NCBI GenBank assembly: GCA_964636985.1
Contig: CAZWSX010000015.1
Location: forward strand, 1 to 64,000
From: CAZWSX01 sp964636985
GTDB lineage: Bacteria > Planctomycetota > Planctomycetia > Pirellulales > Pirellulaceae
DNA: 64,000 nucleotides
Direction: 5' to 3'
In this document: positions 16,001 through 22,341 of the stretch, in pieces
Layout: each line of letters starts with the position of its first letter
Numbering within the stretch: position 1 is the stretch's first letter
Notes under the pieces: model-generated
Databases searched by the model: none
Told to the model about the DNA's origin: nothing
The model's input: only the letters and a program-made list of their open reading frames with translations
Program-made: the position numbers and the translations under genes

Positions 16001-18343
16001 CAATTTGTCCAAGTGATTGGTCTGCGAATAAAGGTCGGTCAGTTTTTGGACCTGCGCAAGGCGATCGTCCAACCCTGGAGACTTGTCGAAGGCCTGCCAA
16101 TAAAGCTCGATGGCTTCGTCCGTTCGATATTGCCCGGCGAGCGCTTCGGCTAAAACGAGAATCAACTTCGGATCGTTCGGGCTAACCCGCATGGCGCGTC
16201 GCAACGACTGCAAACCTTCGTCCGGCTGCCCCAGGCGAAAACAAAGGTTGGCGTAGAACTCGTAGTTTTCCGTATTGCCAGGCGCCGAGGCGATCAACTC
16301 CTTGCCAGCCTTGAGGGCCTCTTCGGTCCGGCCGAGCTGCGTTTCGAGCTGGGCCACGTATTTGAGGTAGTCCGAGCGGCCGCGGCGATCGACCAGCGCC
16401 AGCTTGCGGTTGAGATCCGCTGCCGCCTGGAGATCGCCCGCGTTTTCGTAGATTCGCGCTGCGCTGGCCAAGGCGGGAATGTCTTGCGGAGCCAACTTGA
16501 GCGATGCATCAATGGCCCGGGTAGCATCAGGATACTGACGCAATGCTTCGTAGTAGCGGGCCAGCAGAAAGAGCTGCTTAGCCGATGGCTTTGAATCAGC
16601 GAGTTGCGAGGCAAGGTCCTGTGCCCGCTTCAAAAGCGAATCTTCCAGTTGATAGACCTTCAACTGCGCTGCCAGCGCCGCTTCCGACTCTTCGGCATTT
16701 TGCGAAAGCTTTTCGCATTTCGCGAGCGCTGCCAGGGCATCGTCATACTGTTCCGATTTGGTGAGAAGATCGGCGGCCTTGAGATGGAGCGAAAAGTCCT
16801 TGGGATCGAGTTCGCAAGCCGCCTGGATTTCGGGAATCGCTTGCGCAAGGTAGCCAAACGAGGCCAGCACCTCGGCCAATCGCGACAAGCTGGTCGCGCT
16901 GCGTTTGGGACCTTCGACCGACTTTCGCCACGTTGCTTGAGCCTCGTCCGTGCGTTTTAGCTGGTGGTAGTACTCACCAAGGTACTCTAGATACTGAGCC
17001 TGATCGGGAGCCAACTCGACTGCCTTCTGATACAGATCGAGGGCCGGCTGCACCATCTCGGCGTGACGGAAAAGGTCGGCAACTTGCGTCGCGATCAGCG
17101 GGTCCTTGGGCCGCGCAGCCAGCAGGCGGCGCCAGACCACTTCCGCTTTTTTGAGTCGTTCCTCCTTCGACAGCGTCGTATCGCGGAGGATCATTTTCCC
17201 CCACTCGCGAAGCGTATCGGGGTTGTTCGGCTCGGCCTTATCGAGCACTTCGTACTGCGCCAACGCATCGGAATAGCGTTGATCCTCCACCAGCTGTTGA
17301 ATAAACGAAAGCCGTAATTCCTTGCGCGATGGAGCCAGCTTGAGCGCCTTGTCGAGCCACGTCTGGGCCTCGGGAACGCGAGCCTGCCGGGCGAGCAAGC
17401 GTGCCAAGCGGGCCATCGCATCGACGTCTTCGGGATTCTTTTGCAGCCAGGCCTCGTAGTAAGTCGCCAGGCCGCTTTGATCGTCGGTTCGCAGATAGAC
17501 TTCCTCGATCTTGCGGCGAACCTCGCGATGAAGCCAACTCGTCGGGTTCAGCGTCGCAAGCAGTTTCTCCATGTCCGCAATCGCTTCCTGCGAACGATTT
17601 AACCTCACCTTGATCTCGGCCGCTTCGATTCGATAGACCGACTTGCGATAGTCGTCCTTCGTGAGTTTGACCAGCGCCTCGTATCGCGGCAGTGCCTGCG
17701 CGTGCTGGCCGTCTTCCACGAGGGACGCCGCGATCTGTTCCTGCACCCGAGTGTCGCCTGGGAAAAGCTTTTCGAGTCGCGCCCATACGTCGAGCGCTTC
17801 CTTGCTTCGCTGCGCTCGTTGGTGAACGCGTCCTAGTGCCTGAAAGATTTCCAGCAAATCGTTCTGAGCGGGCTTGCGGGTGATGGCTTCTTCGAAGGCG
17901 GCCACGGCCCGGTCAGGCTGACCGACCAGCACCAGCGATTGCCCCAAGTAATAGGAAGGCATCGCATCCTTGGGCGAAGCGGCAGCTGCCTTGGTGAATG
18001 CTTCAACTGCGGCGGCATCGCGGCCGCGCTGCGATTCGATGAGGCCTAAAATCATCCAGGCCGTTCCATCCTTGGCATCTTTGGCCTTCTCTTGATAGCG
18101 GCCAACTAATTGATCGAGCGTTCCCGACTCGACATGGAAGCCGTAGATCTTGTCGAGCGCCGTCCCACGGCGCGGGTTCTTTTCAAGAACTGTGAAGAAC
18201 CTTTCAACGACCTTCTGCTGGCGGGCTAGTTCTTCATCGGGGGCAGCATCCTGAGCTACCGATAAACACGGTGTAATGATCCACAATGCCGCGAACAAGA
18301 ATGTTGCGACGCGCGCAGTCGACACCGATGGCCAGGTGAACAT
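7028..18343 (-). CDS. giant secreted TPR protein with duplicated C-terminal DUF1583-like module
   Basis: About 3771 aa. The ATG at 18343 has a strong ribosome site (GGAGGGG, 5 nt away) and begins a Sec signal (MFTWPSVSTARVATFLFAAL, cleavage near SVAQDA). Residues about 30-2700 are mainly TPR-like helical pairs (for example AWMILGLIESQRGRDAAAVE, PSYYLGQSLVLVGQPDRAV). A low-complexity PNN-repeat linker sits near residue 2218. The C-terminal third holds two copies, about 620-640 residues apart, of one module: a helical part (ERYTLLRDWTLP / ARYQMLAGWVLP), a lectin-like beta part (DHLYFKYPLKGTFEF / DSLYFRSPLQGNFEV) and a second beta part (YHRPLLSGD / YHRPLLEDG, then HPALGKFAFVL / HPAIGRSAFLL). These resemble DUF1581/DUF1583 regions of Rhodopirellula proteins. 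A scaffold at the cell surface or periplasm is inferred. It is divergent to the MoxR operon. Confidence 0.85.
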   Translation of the reverse strand: MFTWPSVSTARVATFLFAALWIITPCLSVAQDAAPDEELARQQKVVERFFTVLEKNPRRGTALDKIYGFHVESGTLDQLVGRYQEKAKDAKDGTAWMILGLIESQRGRDAAAVEAFTKAAAASPKDAMPSYYLGQSLVLVGQPDRAVAAFEEAITRKPAQNDLLEIFQALGRVHQRAQRSKEALDVWARLEKLFPGDTRVQEQIAASLVEDGQHAQALPRYEALVKLTKDDYRKSVYRIEAAEIKVRLNRSQEAIADMEKLLATLNPTSWLHREVRRKIEEVYLRTDDQSGLATYYEAWLQKNPEDVDAMARLARLLARQARVPEAQTWLDKALKLAPSRKELRLSFIQQLVEDQRYSDALAQYEVLDKAEPNNPDTLREWGKMILRDTTLSKEERLKKAEVVWRRLLAARPKDPLIATQVADLFRHAEMVQPALDLYQKAVELAPDQAQYLEYLGEYYHQLKRTDEAQATWRKSVEGPKRSATSLSRLAEVLASFGYLAQAIPEIQAACELDPKDFSLHLKAADLLTKSEQYDDALAALAKCEKLSQNAEESEAALAAQLKVYQLEDSLLKRAQDLASQLADSKPSAKQLFLLARYYEALRQYPDATRAIDASLKLAPQDIPALASAARIYENAGDLQAAADLNRKLALVDRRGRSDYLKYVAQLETQLGRTEEALKAGKELIASAPGNTENYEFYANLCFRLGQPDEGLQSLRRAMRVSPNDPKLILVLAEALAGQYRTDEAIELYWQAFDKSPGLDDRLAQVQKLTDLYSQTNHLDKLLERLERMRRDAEDKRESTICIAQAYSSSSDFGMARQELESLVGDNSRDTQLLSQLSKLSSTEGDLTSAIKYQEQLARIAPGPETEYPLATLLAQSGAAQQSAAIMVRLTAKEEDPEKLLRNIDSMLASGQHETALLILEAKRREEPKNWELLYREGVALAKANPEGAAARFLAILDLPNEDNDWCVAEKNRLAKAARSKTPPAAVRADFDSQRMAYATNIRVAAGLLSEEQYYGQRQATSWSPFSYGQARFAAIAWLYRFAQEAKKKDEFLAAYQKAIEDPKATPRYIWDAIYAVAVQTPESSSTGADPRVIAAAKNLAAQGDMPGQYLLFQSLLSRPQVRSSSGSAGDTLPPLPAADLDLALTSFRAIVARSRVLNPTQPAMTLSLASTIMTELRRAGRKEEEEKILQDFLAQVSTPDQLAPAISLVAGREDLAGTRSLFEKWSRATLQAAKPPAQGNYNVASALAQLMGVKGAEKKDAEVTGLLDAYLDYNAARSLVERRKSAGRPKRTTASRNYLTIYYGKNGRTNSPVTFPVPNEYYDIAAIQLLRNAYEIALRNDVVSDLQKHLKERLEKSAAGDKIYDQLAVAYVHSWTDYKEVALTELAAAAELVPQDWQMRIDVARLHSEMQNFDEALRMVDSIAPLDQDAMRERETMAMNLAVRLGEHARAMQAAERLFGLRLDADTQIQLASQMRRLGMNEQSEAVLSRAQRQAGRQLATMVTLMSAHQADGKNDMAAQIAHQILRRSRPQLTPTSRYVSSGSDAGARVAALRVMAAAGKLKEMIATTEEQLKRSPQSAQLAATLSEYYDAAGERDKSLALEARLVEQKADDVNARYRYAQKLQAAGKPSEACDQYLVVLKQQPRLLSNDFYQIPQVFRQAKKEAELTRLMQEIDLKQIGQYYYVIDFVNSLMRTPDQRPVALALLKKAMDAFPERRQYMLSNFYNDDVWELPEFYEFGKQVLVPRPSEAVNDRWMGLSQINSYSNDGTAYSVFGRVIKTAVKKNDLPKLREELVKAVEAQPTWKAGPVILAVVDVRLGNLDAARPVFEEVMKAKTAADFPMEARWLVGLELEAVGETRDLAQRLYEGALEAGSDIARRNGFQYSPGPRLLKMYAEAKRYEDAKKLMVKAEKIPEDSDNDPSYRAYQRVQNLAGLAQQYEQMQAPGDALRLYRDILTNSNFNSTALGPYAGNVEYVRREARTGLNRVTKELTGKQPAELARAVLAATEVPGKAVLDLMVGVQPETDGLPKMDSQLFATLASKSFSAEGMQVVVAEVRNLAEKYPADLNVHVLAALLALRGGDAEQAKASLAALRALVDRSPLEELQGSQRANSRQREEALKQVALGIVASECQASEAFKAEGEFYFARALEAAKRQVDTQYRVALLSERLRSALKSGNKDSVKEQLDAILAIALTRPQMKKADATPLPPGKVPAVPNNATVPNNAVPNNAAPNNPGTGKSPSSNIAPSTLSQFRLAASVSYLAVQQGFGDLALKGIRESLAGGLPVTDANPTTDRSAIQRIAVRADAPQENSEIARAVTTELSRLSAAWRDKSFPPQEMYEVLTTIVFPPARPEEIFLYEEPLADWSDPRSLGRELARWSVAAHQEDDLRQRIAARAGRPAGAFASKVLTALLAVEAKSYDQVAAPLTAITETIAAQQRADMVATAAHPAALAFTVPELQEAALPLMQAVIKGTPAARMSVDGTVDLLSKYYIDKKMLPELKALYDARLQQRLPQYASYGGGADYGTYQQRYDLSNIVTMVAPARDIGLTLDFLGRLADLPIPKEYGDQPMEIPMWHVAEQVSALPADERYTLLRDWTLPTEKRRTLRFVISFSSGQRPLELLKSDSGSTRPAEILVSNFAMLVDAAKQAGKLSELQSAADAAVQEKLVHAPALAAMTALAADDPTAAAKVQAFVNATRERVKGLSTSPLASGVDRYSRIEIMGDDAIVTYAAMQSDKGREQGQKLARVVLQERRSLYQAVPHASRLVAVDALRELNAKDRLSALSPGLRYWVPQTPAEFVVGVGGIPMWWTAHGGHITHITGSSYDHLYFKYPLKGTFEFSFETHTYDLSQGEIAYGGLISTPQMWFSNVQIFPVSQHETVTRGATVESMNNWNRYSVKVSPQSIRFYSNDHLVYEETEPSGTSPWLHLVSLNERRTDFRKLKFTGTPEIPRQVELIHGDRMEGWISSDSAKMPSRLTAREPALPIQSQQRYEREEDARPLQWYAKEGVLSGVVDTAKGGTSHLYYHRPLLSGDAVRYQFFAGAGAGTGSSKVSIHPALGKFAFVLEPAGVELRWATTVYAQQLNGSAPKNVIDEPQNRRGPKELPLKPNAWNDVQLSLEGDVARLTLNGELVYERTMEPANSSFFGLFHHKDRNAAQVRNLVLTGDWPEKLTAADFDNLTALASSDESPQLRKARHALVREEELVEDAYDVWQKASSLSPEARYQMLAGWVLPADDHATFRLQCGFTPTQLAVPALELVRAAAELTRLDLLDAAIKEGAAKANESDRDVLALRTLIAIAKADDKTATAYLKLMEEGLKTLDPYTPEYLRYPEFVVADAALSRPALRRQALAIAGLLVEQQQNNAQSPEWEKRVRALQAHARWLSTSSAELSFQPPKGLTQWSQASFPTAESDGKQFSLPLWSFEKGRAGFHNGHGADSLYFRSPLQGNFEVHFRRTTSKGQQIRMMYDALAMDLEPDGMSTWRFPLARAGVQTPLTEKVPNWGDKVDCKLIVKDGEYSVVVGDIKIFSQRLSPMSDPWLAIQSASPQAEGGIENVRIVGTPTVPEVLNLSDAPSLSSWRADFYGETLEDNKTANWFKDNNEIIGKQFESAPNSNRESLLAYHRPLLEDGEIEYEFYYEPGKTLVHPAIGRSAFLLNEEGVRLHQLTDGAFERNGLTPDNESPLSGASKKFNLANGDWNRVKISLAGDTVTISLAGETIGQHKLKPEDQRHFGLFRYSDATAAGVRNMTYRGNWAKEIPAVGKQELALP
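11638..11697 (-). repeat. short in-frame repeats encoding PNN-rich linker
   Basis: Three to four imperfect 18-nt repeats (core GTTATTGGGGACCGC-like on the plus strand) lie inside the giant TPR gene and encode a linker in which PNN recurs with A, V or T between copies. The repeats probably arose by slippage and make a flexible spacer between helical blocks. Confidence 0.7.
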
Positions 18344-18396
18344 GTTCCCCTCCTGCCGGTAGACAAACGGTTCAGACCCTTCAGATATGGGGACTG

Positions 18397-18426
18397 ATTC
18401 TAGGTCGCCTGCGACGGCAGAGTCAA
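18397..18426 (-). promoter_or_regulatory. sigma70-like promoter of the giant TPR gene
   Basis: On the minus strand, TTGACT (18421-18426) and TAGAAT (18397-18402) are separated by 18 bp, each one mismatch from the sigma70 consensus. Transcription would start near 18390, giving a leader of about 47 nt before the ATG at 18343. It lies in the 218-bp region shared with the divergent MoxR operon, so regulation of the two units could be linked. Confidence 0.5.
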
Positions 18427-18561
18427 TCAAGTACCGCCGTTGGATTGCGGCATCACTGGCAGAATTATGTGGAAATGCGTCCGGCGAATTGCTACCGTAC
18501 AAGTCCACACCAACCAGAACATCATAGTGAATCCCATTTTAATTCTCTTCGAGATCCTGGC

Positions 18562-19578
18562 ATGAGCGGCACCGAAGCTTCTGAACAAATGCGCGAGGCG
18601 CTCGACCGTTTCCGTGCCGATATGCTCCAACTGCGGCAGGAAGTCAGTAAGGTCATCGTGGGACAGATCGATATTCTCGATGATACGCTCATGGCTTTGA
18701 TCGCCGGCGGGCACGTGCTGCTCGAAGGCGTGCCCGGCCTGGGCAAGACGCTGCTCGTACGAACGCTCTCGGAGGCACTCCATCTCAAGTTTCAGCGAAT
18801 TCAGTTCACGCCCGACCTGATGCCGGCCGACTTGATCGGCACCAACGTCGTGCTCGAAACGCCCGATGGCGGGAAACGTTTCGAGTTCCAAAAGGGTCCT
18901 ATCTTCGGGAACGTCCTGCTCGCGGACGAAATCAACCGCGCCACTCCCAAGACGCAGTCCGCATTGCTCGAGGCGATGCAAGAACATTCGGTCACCGTCG
19001 CCGGGATTACCCATCGATTGACGGAACCCTTCTTCGTCTTGGCGACGCAGAACCCCTTGGAGATGGAGGGGACTTATCCGTTGCCCGAAGCGCAGCTCGA
19101 TCGCTTCTTTTGCAAATTGATCGTCAAGTTTCCCAACACCTCGGAAATGGAGACGATCCTCGATCGAACCACAGAGAAGGCCAAACCCAAGGCCGAGCCA
19201 GTCCTCACCGGCGAACGAGTAATGGAGATGTCGCAACTCGTGCGCGAGATTCCGATTGCCAACGAAATCCGCCGCTATGGAATCTCACTGATCATGGCGA
19301 CGCATCCCGATCACGAGCTTGCCGCCGACATTACCAAGAAATATGTCCGCTACGGCTCCAGTCCGCGCGGCGCCCAGGCGCTGATTCTTGGTGCGAAGAT
19401 CAAGGCCATTCTCGACCATCGCTACCATGTTTCCAAAGAAGACCTCAGGGCAGTTGCACCTTGCGTGCTGCGGCACCGATTGATTTTGAATTTCGAAGGC
19501 CAGGCCGAAGGAGTTTCTACGGACGACGTAGTCGGGCAAATCGTCAAGTCCGTGAAAGAACCAGCAATGGCGGCGTAG
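18562..19578 (+). CDS. MoxR-family AAA+ ATPase
   Basis: A 338-aa AAA+ ATPase of the MoxR/RavA group, thought to act as a chaperone that activates or assembles protein complexes with VWA partners. Walker A is GVPGLGKT (residues 56-63); Walker B is LLADEINRA; sensor 1 is ATQNPLEMEGTYPLPEAQLDRF, a signature of MoxR proteins; a C-terminal lid with SPRGAQALI follows. The frame is open back to 18445, but the ATG at 18562 gives the usual MoxR length. It is the first gene of an operon with DUF58 (6 bp downstream), two VWA proteins and a coiled-coil membrane protein. Confidence 0.93.
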   Translation: MSGTEASEQMREALDRFRADMLQLRQEVSKVIVGQIDILDDTLMALIAGGHVLLEGVPGLGKTLLVRTLSEALHLKFQRIQFTPDLMPADLIGTNVVLETPDGGKRFEFQKGPIFGNVLLADEINRATPKTQSALLEAMQEHSVTVAGITHRLTEPFFVLATQNPLEMEGTYPLPEAQLDRFFCKLIVKFPNTSEMETILDRTTEKAKPKAEPVLTGERVMEMSQLVREIPIANEIRRYGISLIMATHPDHELAADITKKYVRYGSSPRGAQALILGAKIKAILDHRYHVSKEDLRAVAPCVLRHRLILNFEGQAEGVSTDDVVGQIVKSVKEPAMAA

Positions 19579-19584
19579 CAGGGT

Positions 19585-20463
19585 ATGCCACTTTTCGATT
19601 CCAATTTTCTGAAGCAACTCGAATACCTGTCGCTGGTATCGCGGCGGGTATTTCGTGGCTCGTTGCTTGCCCAGCGACGGGCTAAGCAATTCGGCAGTGG
19701 GATCGAGTTCGCCGAGCATCGCGAGTATTCGGCCGGCGACGACCTCCGCTATCTCGACTGGAACATCTACGCCCGCTACGGCGAACTCCTGATCAAACGC
19801 TTTCAGGAAGAAAAGGACCTCCACGTCTATTTCCTGCTCGATTGCTCGCGCAGCATGGATTTTCCCGACGGGCGAAAGTTCGATCTGGCGCGGCAACTGA
19901 CGGCGGCTTTGGCCTACATCGCACTGGCCGACTTAGATCGCATCTCGATCATCGCATTCGCCGATCGGATTGTGGACACGCTCCCGCTGACCCGCGGCAA
20001 GTCGCGCATCCTGCCGATTCTCGGCTTTCTGGAATCGCTCAAGCCGCAAGGAAGCGATACCGACTTCGAACAATCGGTAGGCGAATTCATTCGTCGCAAA
20101 CAGCGGATGGGGTTGGCGGTGGTGCTGAGCGACTTCTTCGCTCCTGGGGGCTACAAACCAGGCATCGACTTGCTGCGCCACCGGCGCTACGAGCCGCATT
20201 TGATTCAGCTTCATCACCAGCAGGAAGCGGAGCCCAACTTCCTAGGCGATATCGAGCTGTACGACGTCGAAAACAACGCCAGCCGCAAAGTAACGGTGAC
20301 GGAGAACAATCTCCGGATGTACCGCCGCTTGTTCGCCGAGCATCGGCAGGGGCTTAATCGCTACTGCCGCGACTATGGGATGAGTTGCACGCAGTCGAGC
20401 GCGGAAATCGCCTTTGACGACCTTGTATTGCGAATGATGCGAGCCGCCGGGGCGCTAACTTAG
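19585..20463 (+). CDS. DUF58 protein with degenerate VWA fold
   Basis: A 292-aa protein of the DUF58 family, which travels with MoxR ATPases. The hallmark GSGIEFAEHREYSAGDDLRYLDWN is at about residues 35-60. A VWA-like fold follows with DCSRSMDF at D86, i.e. a D-x-S-x-S MIDAS motif able to bind a divalent metal. There is no transmembrane segment, so it probably works on the cytoplasmic side. In the operon it directly follows the ATPase by 6 bp and precedes the BatA-like gene by 9 bp, implying translational coupling. It probably receives or presents substrates of the MoxR ATPase. Confidence 0.9.
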   Translation: MPLFDSNFLKQLEYLSLVSRRVFRGSLLAQRRAKQFGSGIEFAEHREYSAGDDLRYLDWNIYARYGELLIKRFQEEKDLHVYFLLDCSRSMDFPDGRKFDLARQLTAALAYIALADLDRISIIAFADRIVDTLPLTRGKSRILPILGFLESLKPQGSDTDFEQSVGEFIRRKQRMGLAVVLSDFFAPGGYKPGIDLLRHRRYEPHLIQLHHQQEAEPNFLGDIELYDVENNASRKVTVTENNLRMYRRLFAEHRQGLNRYCRDYGMSCTQSSAEIAFDDLVLRMMRAAGALT

Positions 20464-20472
20464 CGAACAGCC

Positions 20473-22341
20473 ATGTCGTTTGCCACACCGTTCGCACTCG
20501 CCTGGGCAGCCCTCACGATCCCAATCGTCGTTTTCTACATTCTCAAAATTCGCCTGCGACAGGCGCCGGTCTCGACGACCATCTTCTGGCAGCAGGTCTT
20601 CGACGAAAAACGTCCCCGCTCACTCTGGCAACAGCTGCGCCACTGGCTGTCGCTGTTGTTGCAATTGATTTGGTTGGTTCTTCTGGTGCTTGCGCTGGCC
20701 GAGCCCTATTTCAATTGGGAAATACTGCAAGCGCGCAGGCTCATTGTCGTGATCGACAACTCGGCCAGCATGAACGCGACCGACGTTTTGCCCAGTCGTC
20801 TCGAAGCGGCCAAGGCGGCTGCAAACTCACTGGTCGCCGGTCTCCGCTTTCGCGATGAAATTGCCATCGTCAGCGCAGGGACACAGCCCAAAGTCGTTTG
20901 CGGCCTGACCGGACATGAACGAACACTGAAAACGGCAATCGACTCGATCCCCAAGACCGATGGTCCTACGCGCGTCGCCGAAGCAGTCGAGCTAGGTAAA
21001 CGTCTCTTGGGCGATGCCAAACATGGCCAGGTTGTCGTTTACTCCGATGGCGGATTTACAGGAAGCGACAAATTAGCGGAGGACAAACTGGTTCGACTTG
21101 AGCCGATTGGAAACAAAACGCCCAATGTCGGCATTACTAATTTCCAAGTGCGCCGTAGCCTGCTCGATCCCGTCGGCTACGAGATCCTCGTTGAAGTGGT
21201 GAATGCCTCGGCCGAAGCTGCGACCTGCCGACTCGACTTGGACCTCAATGGCAATCCTGTGGACGTTTTCCCGCTCACGCTCAAGCCGGGCGAAGTATGG
21301 ACGCAGGCCCTCGAGAAAACGTCGGTTGACGGCGGCCACCTGACGGCTCGGCTGACGCCCGATGATGCGTTAGCAGCCGACAACCAAGCCGCAGCGATTC
21401 TTCCGAAGCGCGTTGCTCAAAAAGTCCTGTTGGTTTCGCCCGGCAATTTGTTTTTGCAAAAGGCGCTGGAAGCCAACCCACTTGTGGAACTGCGTGCCGT
21501 CAAAGAATTGCCCAAGCAATACGAGCCAGGTGCGATTCACGTCTTCCACCGCAATGTTCCTAAAGAGCTCCCGCCCGGCGGAGTGATGGTGGTCGATCCT
21601 GTCGAGGGCTGCGACTACTGGCAAGTTGCTGGCCCGCTGGAGAATCCGATCGTCACCAAGCAAGACGTCGATTCCCCGCTAATGCGGCACGTTCGGCTCG
21701 ACAACATCATTCTACCGCAAGCTCGCAAGTTAGTCCCGCAAGAAGGCGCGCACGCGCTGGTTGGAGCCGTCGAAGGAGAGCCACTCTATTTTTCCTTCGA
21801 ATCGCCCGGGAGAAAGATCTTGGCCCTGACAGTCGACCTGGATGAAGGGGACCTCACGTTCCGCACAGCCTTTCCCATCATGGTAACCAACGCACTGGGC
21901 TGGTTCGCCAGCCAGACCGGTGAACTGCGAGAGTCGCTCAGCGCTGGCTCGGTGACCGAAATCGAATTGCCGCCGCGAGCGGCCTCGGCGCCGCCTCTTG
22001 TTTTGCGATCGCCCGACGCGAAGACTCACCCGCTTCCGGCGATTGGAGCAAAGACCTTGCTTGGCCCGCTGGATACGGTCGGTATTTGGTCGATTGGTGA
22101 ACAGTCCACGGAGGCAACTAAACCCAGCAAGCAAAGCGAACCGGTGTTGCAACTCGCCTGCAATCTGGCGGCGAGAAGTGAGAGCGATTTGACCGTGCCA
22201 GACAACTGGAAGAGCGACGCGACAAGCCCCATGGCCGCCGCCAGCTTTTTCGTGCGGCCCATCTGGTTTTACCTGGCTGCTTGCGCGTGGCTCCTGGCGA
22301 TCAGCGAATGGTTCCTCTACCAGCGACGATGGATTAGCTAA
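20473..22341 (+). CDS. BatA-like membrane VWA protein
   Basis: A 622-aa membrane protein. It starts with the BatA N-terminal region: a first membrane helix (FALAWAALTIPIVVFYILKIR), then SLLLQLIWLVLLVLALAEPYF. A VWA domain follows with MIDAS D95-N-S-A-S. The C-terminal half contains Ig-like strands and a GATase-like section (KVLLVSPGNLFLQKALEANP) and ends with one more membrane helix (PIWFYLAACAWLLAISEWFLYQ), so the bulk faces the periplasm or is tethered at both ends. Its stop codon overlaps the next start as TAATG. The Bat-like arrangement with MoxR and DUF58 points to a role in stress tolerance or assembly of envelope complexes; the exact client is unknown. Confidence 0.88.
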   Translation: MSFATPFALAWAALTIPIVVFYILKIRLRQAPVSTTIFWQQVFDEKRPRSLWQQLRHWLSLLLQLIWLVLLVLALAEPYFNWEILQARRLIVVIDNSASMNATDVLPSRLEAAKAAANSLVAGLRFRDEIAIVSAGTQPKVVCGLTGHERTLKTAIDSIPKTDGPTRVAEAVELGKRLLGDAKHGQVVVYSDGGFTGSDKLAEDKLVRLEPIGNKTPNVGITNFQVRRSLLDPVGYEILVEVVNASAEAATCRLDLDLNGNPVDVFPLTLKPGEVWTQALEKTSVDGGHLTARLTPDDALAADNQAAAILPKRVAQKVLLVSPGNLFLQKALEANPLVELRAVKELPKQYEPGAIHVFHRNVPKELPPGGVMVVDPVEGCDYWQVAGPLENPIVTKQDVDSPLMRHVRLDNIILPQARKLVPQEGAHALVGAVEGEPLYFSFESPGRKILALTVDLDEGDLTFRTAFPIMVTNALGWFASQTGELRESLSAGSVTEIELPPRAASAPPLVLRSPDAKTHPLPAIGAKTLLGPLDTVGIWSIGEQSTEATKPSKQSEPVLQLACNLAARSESDLTVPDNWKSDATSPMAAASFFVRPIWFYLAACAWLLAISEWFLYQRRWIS

